Made by a program: the position numbers and the translations under genes. This document shows positions 1-9,302 of a stretch of 50,045 nt of DNA, piece by piece (position 1 is the first letter of the stretch; each line of letters starts with the position of its first letter). The stretch is from Micromonospora arida (GTDB lineage Bacteria > Actinomycetota > Actinomycetes > Mycobacteriales > Micromonosporaceae). The notes under the pieces were generated by a model that searched no databases, was not told where the DNA came from, and saw only the letters and a list, made by a program, of their open reading frames with translations. Location of the stretch: assembly GCF_003857035.1 (NCBI RefSeq), contig NZ_QGSY01000080.1, positions 1 through 50,045 of the forward strand, read 5' to 3'.

Positions 1-2790
1 GCGGGGGGTCGGTTGGGACAGGCCGTTGCTGAAGCGGGTCGAATCCGCCGCCAGGTCCGGGTGTTCCACGTCGAGTGCCAGCGCCGCAGCCTCGTCCAGC
101 CCCAGCTCCGCACCCTCGCCGTACGCGTCGTCGAAGGCCGCGTCGCCCAGCACCGCGCGCAACTCCCCCTGCTGCTCGGCCCAGTAACCGCCGAAGATGC
201 CAGGCGTGGCACGCATGCTCGCCCGGGTGGCCTGCGCTGCCCCGAACAGGCGGGCGGCGGTCAACCGCTCCCCGCCGATCGCGCAGCGCACCGCGACCGC
301 GTTCAAGGTGTCGCACGCCCGCCCGTGGTAGCCGTGGCCCATCCGGGAGCGCAGCGCCACCAGCAGATGCTCGTGTGCGGCGATCACGTCGCCCCGGGCC
401 AGCGCGACCATGCCGAGCAGCATGTCCACCGAACGCCGACCCCGCTCCACGGGACGGGCTGCCTCCACCGGACGGACCGCGCCCAGCAGTTCCGCCGCCT
501 CCTCCAGGGCGCCCCGCCGCCAGAGCAGCTCGGCCAGGCTGAACACCGCGAACAGCGCCTCGCCGACCACGTCCTGCCCGTGCGCCCAGTCGATGACCTC
601 CCGGCACACCCGCTCGGCCTCGACGAACTGCCCCATGTCCACGAGCGGCGCGGCCCTGCCGGCGAGCACCCGGGCCAACAACCCGGCGTCGCCGGCCTGC
701 CGCGCCGCCGCCTCCGCCCGCTGGGAGTAGCGCAGCTCCTCGGCGAACTCGCCGTCGGCGCTGGCATGCAGCGAATGCATGTGGTACGCCGCCGCCATCT
801 CCGCCTCCGGGATCCGCTCCCCCGTCTCGGCGATCCGTCCGTACAGCCGGAACAGCCACAGCCGCCCCTCGCGGGCCAGGCCCCGCTCCAGCCACCACTG
901 GTCCAGCCCACCCGCCAGACCGAGACCGGCTCGGGCGCTGCCTCCGGTGGCGCACCACCGCAGCGCGGCGCGCAGCTCCCCGGCCAGTGGATCGAGGGCA
1001 TACAACGACAGCGTCACCGGCCGGCCGTCCTGGCCCAGGTGGGCCCGGTCCAACGCGTGCGCCGACCAGGCCACGTGCCGGTCCCGAGCGGCCTGCTCCT
1101 CGCCAGCCTCGGCCAACCGCCGCGCCGCGTACGCCCGGATGGGGTCGAGCATCCGGTAGGTGCTGCCGGAGGCACGCGGCTCGGCCAACACCATCGACTT
1201 GTCCACCAGGACCGAGAGCGGGTCCAGCGGATCGTCACCCAGCAGCCACTCCACAGTCGCCAGATCCACCGGGCCGGCGAAGACCGCCAGCCACCGCAGC
1301 AGGCGGGCGGCCCGGGGCCCCAGCGTCCGGTAGGACCAGGTGACGGTGGCCTGCATGGTCAGATGCCGTTCGGTGGCCGAGCGCTGCACCGCTCGGCTCG
1401 CCGGCGTGGGCGGTGACGCCCCGGCCGCCGCGGCCACCAGGTCCACGGTGTCCTGCTGGTTGCCGGACCAGCCCCGCTCCACCGGCGGCGGATCCGGGTC
1501 CTCCCGGCCAGCGTCCAGGGTGCCGAGGACATCGTCCAGCCGCTCGGCGAGCTGGCCGACGGAGAGCACCCGCAGCCGGGCGGCGGCCAACTCGATGGCG
1601 AGCGGCAGACCGTCCAACCGCTGCACGACCCGACGCAGGTCGGCGGACTCGGCCGGGTCGGGCTGCCGACCACCGCGCGCCGCCGCCGTACGGTCCAGCA
1701 GCAGCGCCACCGCGTCGCTCTCCGCACCGTCCGCGCGCGGGTCCACCGAGAGCGGCGGAATCCGCCACACCACCTCGCCGGGCAGGCTGAACGACTCACG
1801 GCTGGTGGCCAGCACCCGTACGCCACCCCCGCCGGACAACAGCCGCGCGATCACCTCCGCGCAGGCAGCCGGTTGGGTGTCGCAGGTGTCCAGTACGACC
1901 AACATCCGGCGGCCGGCCGCGTACTCGACGAGGGTGTCCAGCATCGGTCGACCGGGCTCGGGACGCAGGCCGAGCACGGCGGCGATGGCGAACGCCACCA
2001 GCCCCGGGTCGGTCACCGAAGCGATGTCGACGAACCAGACCCCGTCCGGGTACGCCTCGACAACTCCGCTGGCCAACTCCACCGCGAGCCGGGTCTTGCC
2101 CGCGCCGCCGGCGCCCAGCACGGTGACCAGGCGGTGCTGACGCACCAGCAGGCCCAACTCGATGCGCTCGGCCTGCCGGCCGACGAACGAGGTCACCTGG
2201 GTGGGCAGGTTGTGCGCCACCGCGTCAGCGGTGCGGGGCCGGGGGAACTGCCGCTCCAGACCCGGGGCGACCAGTTGGAACAGTCGTTCCCGGTCATCGA
2301 AGCCGCGCAGTCGGTGCAGGCCCAGGTCGAGCAGGGTCGCACCCGGCGGCATCGGCTCGGCACGACGTGCGGTGGACGCTGTGCAGAGCACCTGCCCGCC
2401 GTGCGCGGCGGCCGCCACCCGGGCAGCCCGGTGCACCTCGGGGCTGGCGTACTCGCCGTCGCGTGGCTCGGCATAGCCGGTGTGCAGGCCCATCCGAACC
2501 CGGGGCGCGGCCTCGGAGGTGGGCCAGTCGTGGCTGGACAGTGCTCGCTGGGCGGTCAGGCACGCGGTCATCGCCGCGGTCGCTTCCTCGAAGGCCAGGA
2601 AGAACGAGTCGCCCTCGGTCAGCAGCTCCGCGCCACCCGTGCTGGCCAGCGTGCAGCGCAGCAGCCGTCGATGCTCAGCGAGCACCGGGCGGTAGTCCGG
2701 GCCGAGCAGCTGAGCCAGCCGGGTCGAGCCCTCGATATCGGTGAATACGAAGGTCACCCAACCGCTCGGGAGCTGGATCCGTGGCGACAT
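1..2790 (-). CDS. Adenylate/guanylate cyclase-domain NB-ARC ATPase regulator (3' end cut off)
   Basis: The frame stays open from an ATG at 2790 to the window edge (about 930 codons), so the C-terminus is partial. Residues about 8-180 form a class III cyclase domain: FTDIEGST carries the first metal Asp (D18) and EGDSFFLAF the second (D61); EVHRAARV replaces the usual VNRAARL, so catalytic activity is uncertain. A Walker A GAGGAGKT ends near residue 233 and is followed by NB-ARC/AfsR-like sequence (VVLDTC, LATSRE) and a helical region typical of TPR repeats. Such proteins are multidomain signalling ATPases of actinobacteria, usually without known ligands. The start is supported by GGAGG 8 nt upstream. 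Confidence 0.85.
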   Translation of the reverse strand, partial: MSPRIQLPSGWVTFVFTDIEGSTRLAQLLGPDYRPVLAEHRRLLRCTLASTGGAELLTEGDSFFLAFEEATAAMTACLTAQRALSSHDWPTSEAAPRVRMGLHTGYAEPRDGEYASPEVHRAARVAAAAHGGQVLCTASTARRAEPMPPGATLLDLGLHRLRGFDDRERLFQLVAPGLERQFPRPRTADAVAHNLPTQVTSFVGRQAERIELGLLVRQHRLVTVLGAGGAGKTRLAVELASGVVEAYPDGVWFVDIASVTDPGLVAFAIAAVLGLRPEPGRPMLDTLVEYAAGRRMLVVLDTCDTQPAACAEVIARLLSGGGGVRVLATSRESFSLPGEVVWRIPPLSVDPRADGAESDAVALLLDRTAAARGGRQPDPAESADLRRVVQRLDGLPLAIELAAARLRVLSVGQLAERLDDVLGTLDAGREDPDPPPVERGWSGNQQDTVDLVAAAAGASPPTPASRAVQRSATERHLTMQATVTWSYRTLGPRAARLLRWLAVFAGPVDLATVEWLLGDDPLDPLSVLVDKSMVLAEPRASGSTYRMLDPIRAYAARRLAEAGEEQAARDRHVAWSAHALDRAHLGQDGRPVTLSLYALDPLAGELRAALRWCATGGSARAGLGLAGGLDQWWLERGLAREGRLWLFRLYGRIAETGERIPEAEMAAAYHMHSLHASADGEFAEELRYSQRAEAAARQAGDAGLLARVLAGRAAPLVDMGQFVEAERVCREVIDWAHGQDVVGEALFAVFSLAELLWRRGALEEAAELLGAVRPVEAARPVERGRRSVDMLLGMVALARGDVIAAHEHLLVALRSRMGHGYHGRACDTLNAVAVRCAIGGERLTAARLFGAAQATRASMRATPGIFGGYWAEQQGELRAVLGDAAFDDAYGEGAELGLDEAAALALDVEHPDLAADSTRFSNGLSQPTPR

Positions 2791-2942
2791 GCGAGGAACC
2801 TCCGCCCGTGACGTCGGGTTCATGCTGCCTGAGTCCGAGCGATCACACATCGTGAGAACGGCTGGGCAAGTGCCGCCTCAACGTGCCACTCGGACCCGCT
2901 CCCGGCAAGGCTGGCCCACCATGCGGCGGCGAATCGGCCCGA

Positions 2943-3155
2943 TCAGCAGCCGCAGGCGCCGCCGCAGCAGCCACCACCACCAGCGGCGGGTGCCGGGGCA
3001 CCACCACTGCGGCCGGTGACCGCGACCGCGGAAAGAAGCTTGACCGTGTCGGCGTGTCCCTGAGGGCAGCTGGCCGGCTCACCTGCCGCCGCCATCGAAC
3101 GGTTGACCTCGAAGGTGTCGCCGCAGGCGCGGCAGCGGAACTCGTACCGGGGCAT
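2943..3155 (-). CDS. FmdB-family zinc ribbon protein
   Basis: This 70-residue protein starts MPRYEFRCRACGDTFEV and contains CRAC and CPQGH, the zinc-binding knuckles of the FmdB/CxxC_CxxC_SSSS family. The Gly/Cys-rich tail ends GGCCGGACGC. The frame is open further upstream, but that part has no family similarity and overlaps the divergent gene, so the ATG at 3155 is preferred. Function is unknown for most members; they are small putative regulatory or metal-binding proteins. It lies head-to-head with the transglycosylase gene, with about 55 bp between the two starts. Confidence 0.85.
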   Translation of the reverse strand: MPRYEFRCRACGDTFEVNRSMAAAGEPASCPQGHADTVKLLSAVAVTGRSGGAPAPAAGGGGCCGGACGC

Positions 3156-3198
3156 GGCACCCAGGGTACGTGGATCTGGCGGTTCGCGAAGCATGGGT

Positions 3199-3210
3199 GA
3201 TACTCGACAG
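3199..3210 (+). promoter_or_regulatory. Possible leaderless -10 box for the transglycosylase gene
   Basis: GATACT at 3199-3204 is followed by 6 nt and then GTG at 3211. This spacing recurs at many starts in this window and suggests a leaderless transcript. No convincing -35 box was seen. Confidence 0.45.
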
Positions 3211-4776
3211 GTGGTGGACGGCGAGGACGACACGCGTGTGCAACCTTTACGACCGGCCGCGCCGCTGGACGGGCCGCTCGAAGGCTCAGGGGCCGCGCCC
3301 GACCCGGTGCGCAAGCTGCCCCGCCCCCGCCGCCCCTGGCTGAGCGGGCGTTCCGCGGGTGCGCCGACCACGCCACCGGCCACCACGCCACCGGCCACCA
3401 CGCCACCGGCCACCACGCCAGCTCCGCCGGCGGCCAAGCCCACCGCGGCCGACTCCGCCGGGTCCGAACCGGACGCGAGCGCCACCGGCACGAAAATCCC
3501 AGCCGAACCCGTCCCAACCGCTGGCCCAGCGACCGCCCCCCAGACCGAGGCACCCAAGGCCGAGGCCGCGACTGGTAAAGCCGAGGACGCGAAGGCCGAC
3601 GCTGCGAAACCCGAGGATCAGAAGACCGACACCGTCAAGGCCGACGCCGCGAAAGCCGACGCCACGAAAGCCGAGGACCCGAAGGCGGATGGCAGCGCCA
3701 GTGACCCGGGCGCGCCGAAGTCAGCCGGCGCGTCGAGCGCCGACACGCCAGCCGACGACGCGAAGACCGATGCCGCAGGTCCGGCGAAGACCACTGTGGA
3801 TGAGATCCCGGCCGTGCCGGCGTCCGACCCGGTCCGCCGCCGGCGGCGGGTGCAGTTCGCGCACGCGGTACGTCTGCCACCGCGCCGGGCAGCGGCCGCC
3901 GCGGCCCAGGCGACCCGCGCCTGGGCGCGCCGACCCAGCGGTCGGCTGACCCTGCCCGGCGTCTTCCTGCTGGCGCTGGTGGCCGCGACCGCCGCGGCGG
4001 GAGCGCTGCTCGTACCGGCCGCGATCCGCTCACCGCGCCCGGTCGCGGTCGACGCCTCGGCCTCGCCGACCGGGGTCGCACCGCCGGGGGTGCCATCCGG
4101 CCTGCCGACCAGCCCGCTGCCCACCGGGCCGCTGCCGACCCTCCCGCTGCCCACCGGCGGGTTGCCCGGCAACGGGCTGCCGACCGGGTCGGTGATCGGT
4201 GGCCGACCGTCGGACGCCCTGGCCGGCTGGGCGCAGCAGGTCGGCGCCAAGGTCGGCGTCCCGGCGGTCGCCATGCAGGCGTACGGCTACGCCGAGCTGG
4301 TGCTCGCCCAGACCAACCGCAGCTGTGCGCTGAGCTGGACCACGCTGGCCGCGATCGGAAAGGTCGAATCGGATCACGGCTCGACCAACGGGGCGCGGTT
4401 GGGGCAGGACGGCAAGGCGGTACCCAACATCTTCGGCCAGCCGCTGGACGGCAAGGACGGTCGGATGCGGATCATCGACACCGACCGTGGGGCGCTCGAC
4501 GGGGACGCAACCCTCGACCGCGCCATCGGGCCGATGCAGTTCATCCCGACCACCTGGCAGGAAATCGGCGCGGACGCGGACAACGACGGCCGCAAGGACC
4601 CGCACGACCTGGACGACGCCGCCCTGGCAGCGGGAAACTACCTCTGCAAGGGCGGCCGGAACCTGAGCATTGCGGGCGACTGGTGGAACGCGATCCTCTC
4701 CTACAACGACGTACGGCGGTACGCCCAGGACGTCTACGACACCGCGAACCGGTACGGACGGGCCAGTCGGCCATGA
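3211..4776 (+). CDS. Membrane-anchored lytic transglycosylase (MltB/SLT_2-like)
   Basis: About 521 residues from the GTG at 3211 (an ATG at 3193 is the alternative). The N-terminal half is low complexity: TTPPA repeats near residues 50-70, then an acidic/basic run of Lys-Ala-Asp/Glu units near 115-160. A single transmembrane helix (LTLPGVFLLALVAATAAAGA) lies near 245-271, followed by a Pro/Thr/Gly linker. The catalytic domain fills the C-terminus: AIGKVESDHGS with candidate catalytic Glu386, then AIGPMQFIPTTWQ and LSYN, all typical of murein lytic transglycosylases. The likely role is cleavage of peptidoglycan glycan strands outside the membrane during growth or sporulation. The long linker suggests the domain reaches across the thick wall. 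Confidence 0.85.
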   Translation: MVDGEDDTRVQPLRPAAPLDGPLEGSGAAPDPVRKLPRPRRPWLSGRSAGAPTTPPATTPPATTPPATTPAPPAAKPTAADSAGSEPDASATGTKIPAEPVPTAGPATAPQTEAPKAEAATGKAEDAKADAAKPEDQKTDTVKADAAKADATKAEDPKADGSASDPGAPKSAGASSADTPADDAKTDAAGPAKTTVDEIPAVPASDPVRRRRRVQFAHAVRLPPRRAAAAAAQATRAWARRPSGRLTLPGVFLLALVAATAAAGALLVPAAIRSPRPVAVDASASPTGVAPPGVPSGLPTSPLPTGPLPTLPLPTGGLPGNGLPTGSVIGGRPSDALAGWAQQVGAKVGVPAVAMQAYGYAELVLAQTNRSCALSWTTLAAIGKVESDHGSTNGARLGQDGKAVPNIFGQPLDGKDGRMRIIDTDRGALDGDATLDRAIGPMQFIPTTWQEIGADADNDGRKDPHDLDDAALAAGNYLCKGGRNLSIAGDWWNAILSYNDVRRYAQDVYDTANRYGRASRP

Positions 4777-4848
4777 AGTGATCGTCTCGATACGTTGGAG
4801 AACTGGACACTTCCCCCGGGCCTCTGTTAGCGGCAAGCTAGACGGGTG

Positions 4849-5865
4849 ATGGTGCGCGAGTGGGACCCCAGGACCGCGTCGTCCGCCGAGATCGCGTCGC
4901 TGTTGGCCACGCTGAACGCGGTCCTGGCGGCCGATCTGCCGCAGGATCCGCCCTGGCGGGAGGCTTCGCTGCGGGAGTACCTCGCCGAGGTGATGCCCGG
5001 CGAGCGGCGGATCTCCTGGATCGCCCAGGCCGAGCCGACCGACCCGGGCGACGCGGGCGCGGTGATCGGCCAGGTGCACGTACTCCTTCTGGGTGACATC
5101 GGCGTGCTCGAGGTGCTGGTGCACCCGTCCGCCCGGCGCACCGGCCTCGGCCGTGACCTGGTGCTGCGCGCCGCGCGCCGGGTCTATCAGGAGGGCTTCC
5201 GGTCGATCGGGGTCGAGGTTGTCGGCGACACGCCGGCGGTCGGGTTCTACGAGTCGCTCGGCTTCACCCGGGAGTACGTGGAGACGCGCAGCGTGCTCGA
5301 CCTGACCGCGGTGGACTGGGCCGAGCTGGCCGAGATGGCCACCGGCATCAGCGCGGGCTACCAGCTGGAGTTCTTCCCGGGCGGGCCGCCGGACGACCTG
5401 ATCGATGCGTACGCGCGGGCCAAGGCCGAGGTGCGCGACGTCGACGACGGTGAGCTGCGCCCCAGCTCCTACGACCCGGAGCGGCTGCGGGACAGCCTCG
5501 ACACGCTGCACCGGCGGGGCATGAAGCCGTACATCGTTCTCGCCCGGCACGAGCAGAGCGGCGAGGTGGCCGGTCTGACCGAGGTGGTGGTGCCGGCGCA
5601 GCACCCGACCCGCGCCGACCAGTACGACACGATCGTTGCGCAGGATCACCGGGGCTACGGCATCGATCGGGCGATCAAGGCCCGGATGCTGCTGGAGCTG
5701 CGCTCCGCCGAACCGGAGCTGATCGAGGTGCAGACCTGGAACGCGCAGGCCAACGAGGCGATGTTGAAGGTCAACGCGGAGCTGGGCTACCGCCCCGACC
5801 GGGACTGGTGCGAATACAGCGTCGACGTCGCTGAGCTGGTGCACCGCCTCGATCCGCCGCGCTGA
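4849..5865 (+). CDS. Tandem GNAT N-acetyltransferase
   Basis: About 338 residues with two GNAT folds. The first (residues about 5-165) has LEVLVHPSARRTGLGRDLV, the acetyl-CoA pyrophosphate-binding motif A, and ends with FYESLGFTRE. The second (about 175-335) has VAQDHRGYGIDRAIKARML and NEAMLKVNAELGYRP. The substrate cannot be told from sequence; relatives include mycothiol synthase-like and antibiotic acetyltransferases. GTG codons at 4846 and 4852 are alternative starts; TAGACG at 4839-4844 may be a -10 element. No operon partner: the neighbours are separated by about 70-90 bp. Confidence 0.85.
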   Translation: MVREWDPRTASSAEIASLLATLNAVLAADLPQDPPWREASLREYLAEVMPGERRISWIAQAEPTDPGDAGAVIGQVHVLLLGDIGVLEVLVHPSARRTGLGRDLVLRAARRVYQEGFRSIGVEVVGDTPAVGFYESLGFTREYVETRSVLDLTAVDWAELAEMATGISAGYQLEFFPGGPPDDLIDAYARAKAEVRDVDDGELRPSSYDPERLRDSLDTLHRRGMKPYIVLARHEQSGEVAGLTEVVVPAQHPTRADQYDTIVAQDHRGYGIDRAIKARMLLELRSAEPELIEVQTWNAQANEAMLKVNAELGYRPDRDWCEYSVDVAELVHRLDPPR

Positions 5866-5880
5866 GAAATTCACGAAAGT

Positions 5881-5898
5881 GTCCATTAGGGGATGGAC
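5881..5898. repeat. Short inverted repeat between GNAT and nuclease genes
   Basis: GTCCAT and ATGGAC pair perfectly around a 6-nt spacer (TAGGGG). It lies 15 nt after the GNAT stop and 60 nt before the nuclease start, so it may be a weak terminator or an operator of the nuclease promoter. Confidence 0.4.
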
Positions 5899-5957
5899 GG
5901 TGGACAGTCGCGCACCTTAACGTGCGTTGACCCCCATCCACCCATCGTGGAGGCCCT

Positions 5958-8900
5958 ATGCGCCCGCGCCGCTCTATCGCCGCGCTCGCGACCGCCACCG
6001 CCGCCGTGACCGTCACGGCGCTCGGCGTCGCACCCACCGCGGCCAGCGCCGCACCCACCGACCTGTTCATCTCGGAGTACGTCGAGGGTTCGTCGAACAA
6101 CAAGGCGATCGAGCTGTTCAACGGCACGGGCGCCGCCGTCGACCTGACGGCCGGTGGCTACCAGTTGCAGCTCTACTTCAACGGCTCCACCACGGCCACC
6201 ACGATCGCCCTGACCGGCAGCGTGGCGGCCGGCGACGCGTTCGTGTTCGCCAGCGCCTCCGCCGGGGCCGCCATCCTCGCCCAGGCCGACCAGACCAGCG
6301 GGGCGAGCCTCTTCAACGGTGACGACGCGATCGTGCTGCGCCGGGGCACCACAGTGCTCGACTCGATCGGCCAGGTGGGCGTCGACCCGGGCACCGAGTG
6401 GGGCGCCGGCGTCACCAGCACCGCGGACAACACCCTGCGCCGACTGCCGAACGTGGCCGCCGGTGACACCGACCCTTCGGACGCGTTCGACCCCGCCACG
6501 CAGTGGGCCGGGTTCCCCGTCGACACGTTCGACGGGCTGGGCGCGCACACCGTGGACGGCGGTGGCCCGGTCGACGTGCCGGCCACGCTGACCTGTGGCG
6601 GGCCGCTGGTCACCGCCGCCGGCACGGCCGCGAGCCGCGAGGTGAGCGCCGCCGACCCCGACGACACGATCGTCGACCTGGCGGTGACCGCGATCAGCCC
6701 GAGCCCGACCTCCGGCTCGATCACCCGTACCGCGTTCACCCCCGCCGACGGGGTGGGCGGCACCGCCCGCGCCACGGTCGGCGTGAGCGCCGACCTCGCC
6801 GCCGGGGCGTACACCGTCACCCTCACCGCGACCGACGCGGGCGGTGGCACCGCGAGCTGCGCGCTGGCCGTGCAGGTGACCCGGGAGCTGACCGTCGGCG
6901 AGGTGCAGGGTCCGACCACCGACACCGAGTCCGGTCCGAGCGACCGGTCACCGCTCGCACCGGCGAGCGGCAACGGCACGAGCAGCACGCTGTACGACGT
7001 ACGCGGCGTGATCACCCAGTTGACCCTGGCCCGCACCTCGGCCGGGGCGGAGCAGCACGGCTTCTTCCTGCAGAGCCGCCTTGGTGACACCGACGACGAC
7101 CCGACCAGCTCCGACGGCATCTTCGTGTTCATGGGCACGTTCACCTCGCTGATCGGCGGTTACGTGCCGACGGTCGGCGACGAGGTCGTGCTGCGGGCCC
7201 GGGTGTCGGAGTACTACAACTTCACCCAGCTCTCCGGCGCGTCGCTGGTCCGCCGGATCGGTGGTGGGCTGGTCGTGGACACCGCGGTTGCGGTGACCGA
7301 CGCGGTGCCGCCGGCCGTGCTGACCGACGCGCAGCGCTTCTGGGAGCGGCACGAGGGTTCCCGGATGCGGGTACGCGCTGGCAGCGGCGCGGTGAGCGGC
7401 CGGGACGTCTTCTCCTCCACGGCCGACGCGGAGCTGTGGGTGGTCGACCGCGACGACCCGCTGCTGGACCGCGCCGACCCGTACTCCCGGCGGGTCTTCC
7501 GTGATTCGCACCCACTGGACAACGACCCGACCCGCCGCTTCGACGACGGCAACGGTCAGCGGACGCTCCTCGGCAGCATGGGCGTGAAGGCCACCGCCGG
7601 GGACAGCGCCGCGCTGCTCTCGCCGGCGCACACCTTCGACACGCTGCGGGCGGACGCGGTGGGCGGGGTCTACTACTCGTTCGAGAAGTACGGCGTCCAG
7701 GTCGAGCGGGCCGAGTTCGCCGCCGGGGCCGACCCGTCGAAGAACAACCCGCCCAAGCCGGCCGACCGGTCGCAGGAGGTGGCCGTGGCCACCTACAACG
7801 TGGAGAACCTGTACGACTACCGCGACGACCCGTTCGACGGCTGCGACTTCGCCGGTAACGACGGCTGCGTGGGCGTCTCCCCGCCGTTCGACTACGTCCC
7901 GGGCAGCGAGGCGGAGTACCGCGAGCAACTGGCCGCGCTCGCCGACCAGATCGTCAAGGACCTGCACGCACCGGACGTGATCCTGGTGCAGGAGGCCGAG
8001 GACCAGGACATCTGCACGATCTCCGGGGCGGCGCTGAGCTGCGGCGACACCAACAACGCCGATGGCGCTCCGGACAGCATCCAGGAGTTGGCGCTGACGG
8101 TCGCGGCGGCCGGTGGGCCCGCGTACGCCGCCGCCTATGACCGGACCGGCGCGGACGCCCGCGGTATCACCGCAGCCTTCCTGTACCGCACGGACCGGGT
8201 GTCGCTGGCGGCCGCGACGGCGGCGGACCCCCTGCTGGGGTCGGCACCGACCGTTCAGTACCGGGCTGCGGGGCTGCCGTCCAACGCCGACGTGCAGAAC
8301 CCGAAGGCCCTCAACGCGGTGTTGCCGGCGGATGTGGACACCTCGACCGGCCGGGACGGGAGCAACGTCTTCACCCGTGCTCCGCAGTTGGGCAAGTTCA
8401 GCGTGGCCGCGGCGCCCGGCGCGACCGAGCGGTTCGCCCTGTACGCCCTCAGCAACCACTACTCCTCCGGCCCGGACAGCCGGGTTGGGCAGCGGCGGGA
8501 GCAGGCGCGTTACGGCGCGGCGATCGTCACCGCGATCGAGGCGGCCGACCAGACCGCCCGGGTGGTCTACGGCGGGGACCTGAACGTGTTCCCCCGCCCG
8601 GACGACCCCATTGCGACGGGTGACCAGCCCACGCCGTCGGACCAGCTCGCCCCGCTCTACGAGGCGGGCCTGCACAACCTGTGGGACAACCTCGTGGCGG
8701 ACGTGTCGGCCTCGGCCTACTCGTACAGCTTCGAGGGGCAGGCGCAGACACTCGACCACCTGTTCGTCAACGACGCGTTCTACGGCGACCTGGTGCAGGT
8801 GCGGGCGGCGCACATCAACGCCGACTGGCCGGCAGAGTTCGCCGGTGACGGGTCACGCGGTTCCAGTGACCACGACCCGCAGGTGGCCAGGTTCCGATCC

Positions 8901-9236
8901 CGAGCGTCGTTGACCGTGGCCGACACGGCGGTGGCCGAGGGCAACCAGGGCACCCGGCAGCTCACCTTCACCGCCACCGTGTCTCGGCCGCTGTCCCAGT
9001 CGGTGCTGCTCTGCGCCGCCACCGTCGGCCTCACGGCGCAGGCAGGCTCGGACTTCGAACCGTACGCCGGCTGCAAGGTGTTGCCCGCCGGGCAGACGTC
9101 GGTGGCGTTCCCGGTGTCGGTACGCGGTGACCGCAAGCGGGAGGCGGACGAGAAGTTGACGCTGCTGGTGGCCGGCGTGCCCGGCCTGCGGCTGGCTGAT
9201 CCACTCGCGACCGGAACGATCACCAACGACGACTGA
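5958..9236 (+). CDS. Secreted multidomain nuclease (lamin-tail, endonuclease/exonuclease/phosphatase, Calx-beta)
   Basis: A 1092-residue exported protein. A Sec signal peptide (MRPRRSIAALATATAA... cleaved near ASAAP, about residue 32) precedes a lamin-tail domain (FISEYVEGSSNNKAIELFNG). Next come an Ig-like segment and an OB-like nuclease-associated region. The EEP nuclease domain starts near 607: ATYNVENLYDY, DVILVQEAED, SNHYSSG, GGDLNVFP near 871, and GSSDHDPQ near 968, which supply the Asn, Glu, Asp and His of the metal-dependent active site. The C-terminal 100 residues (AEGNQGTRQLTFTATVS... GTITNDD) form a Calx-beta repeat. This matches ExeM/NucH-type extracellular DNases, used for nutrient scavenging. 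GGAGG at 5949-5953 supports the ATG. Confidence 0.92.
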   Translation: MRPRRSIAALATATAAVTVTALGVAPTAASAAPTDLFISEYVEGSSNNKAIELFNGTGAAVDLTAGGYQLQLYFNGSTTATTIALTGSVAAGDAFVFASASAGAAILAQADQTSGASLFNGDDAIVLRRGTTVLDSIGQVGVDPGTEWGAGVTSTADNTLRRLPNVAAGDTDPSDAFDPATQWAGFPVDTFDGLGAHTVDGGGPVDVPATLTCGGPLVTAAGTAASREVSAADPDDTIVDLAVTAISPSPTSGSITRTAFTPADGVGGTARATVGVSADLAAGAYTVTLTATDAGGGTASCALAVQVTRELTVGEVQGPTTDTESGPSDRSPLAPASGNGTSSTLYDVRGVITQLTLARTSAGAEQHGFFLQSRLGDTDDDPTSSDGIFVFMGTFTSLIGGYVPTVGDEVVLRARVSEYYNFTQLSGASLVRRIGGGLVVDTAVAVTDAVPPAVLTDAQRFWERHEGSRMRVRAGSGAVSGRDVFSSTADAELWVVDRDDPLLDRADPYSRRVFRDSHPLDNDPTRRFDDGNGQRTLLGSMGVKATAGDSAALLSPAHTFDTLRADAVGGVYYSFEKYGVQVERAEFAAGADPSKNNPPKPADRSQEVAVATYNVENLYDYRDDPFDGCDFAGNDGCVGVSPPFDYVPGSEAEYREQLAALADQIVKDLHAPDVILVQEAEDQDICTISGAALSCGDTNNADGAPDSIQELALTVAAAGGPAYAAAYDRTGADARGITAAFLYRTDRVSLAAATAADPLLGSAPTVQYRAAGLPSNADVQNPKALNAVLPADVDTSTGRDGSNVFTRAPQLGKFSVAAAPGATERFALYALSNHYSSGPDSRVGQRREQARYGAAIVTAIEAADQTARVVYGGDLNVFPRPDDPIATGDQPTPSDQLAPLYEAGLHNLWDNLVADVSASAYSYSFEGQAQTLDHLFVNDAFYGDLVQVRAAHINADWPAEFAGDGSRGSSDHDPQVARFRSRASLTVADTAVAEGNQGTRQLTFTATVSRPLSQSVLLCAATVGLTAQAGSDFEPYAGCKVLPAGQTSVAFPVSVRGDRKREADEKLTLLVAGVPGLRLADPLATGTITNDD

Positions 9237-9251
9237 TCACGGAACGTGGTC

Positions 9252-9294
9252 GACGATGGCCCGCCGGACCCGCTCGGGACGGCGGGCCCTCGTC
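9252..9294. terminator. Bidirectional stem-loop terminator
   Basis: GGCCCGCCG pairs with CGGCGGGCC, extended by GACGA/TCGTC with one mismatch, between the convergent nuclease and XRE genes. The T-tract is weak, as usual in high-GC actinomycetes. Confidence 0.7.
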
Positions 9295-9302
9295 TCTCCT
9301 CC

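Noticed and set aside
2820..2870. CRP-like cAMP site before the cyclase-domain gene (TCAC-N5-GTGA)
   Set aside because: The half-sites face the wrong way for TGTGA-N6-TCACA and are only 4 bp long.
4804..5882. GGACACTT and AAGTGTCC flanking the GNAT gene as mobile-element ends
   Set aside because: An 8-bp match 1 kb apart can arise by chance, and there are no target-site duplications or transposase.
4030..5886. Long open frame (over 600 codons) on the minus strand
   Set aside because: It is antisense to the transglycosylase and GNAT genes, which have recognisable motifs. Long antisense frames are expected when GC at third positions is very high.
6948..8813. 621-codon minus-strand open frame
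   Set aside because: It mirrors the nuclease gene; its translation is Arg/Val/Gly/His-rich with no domain.
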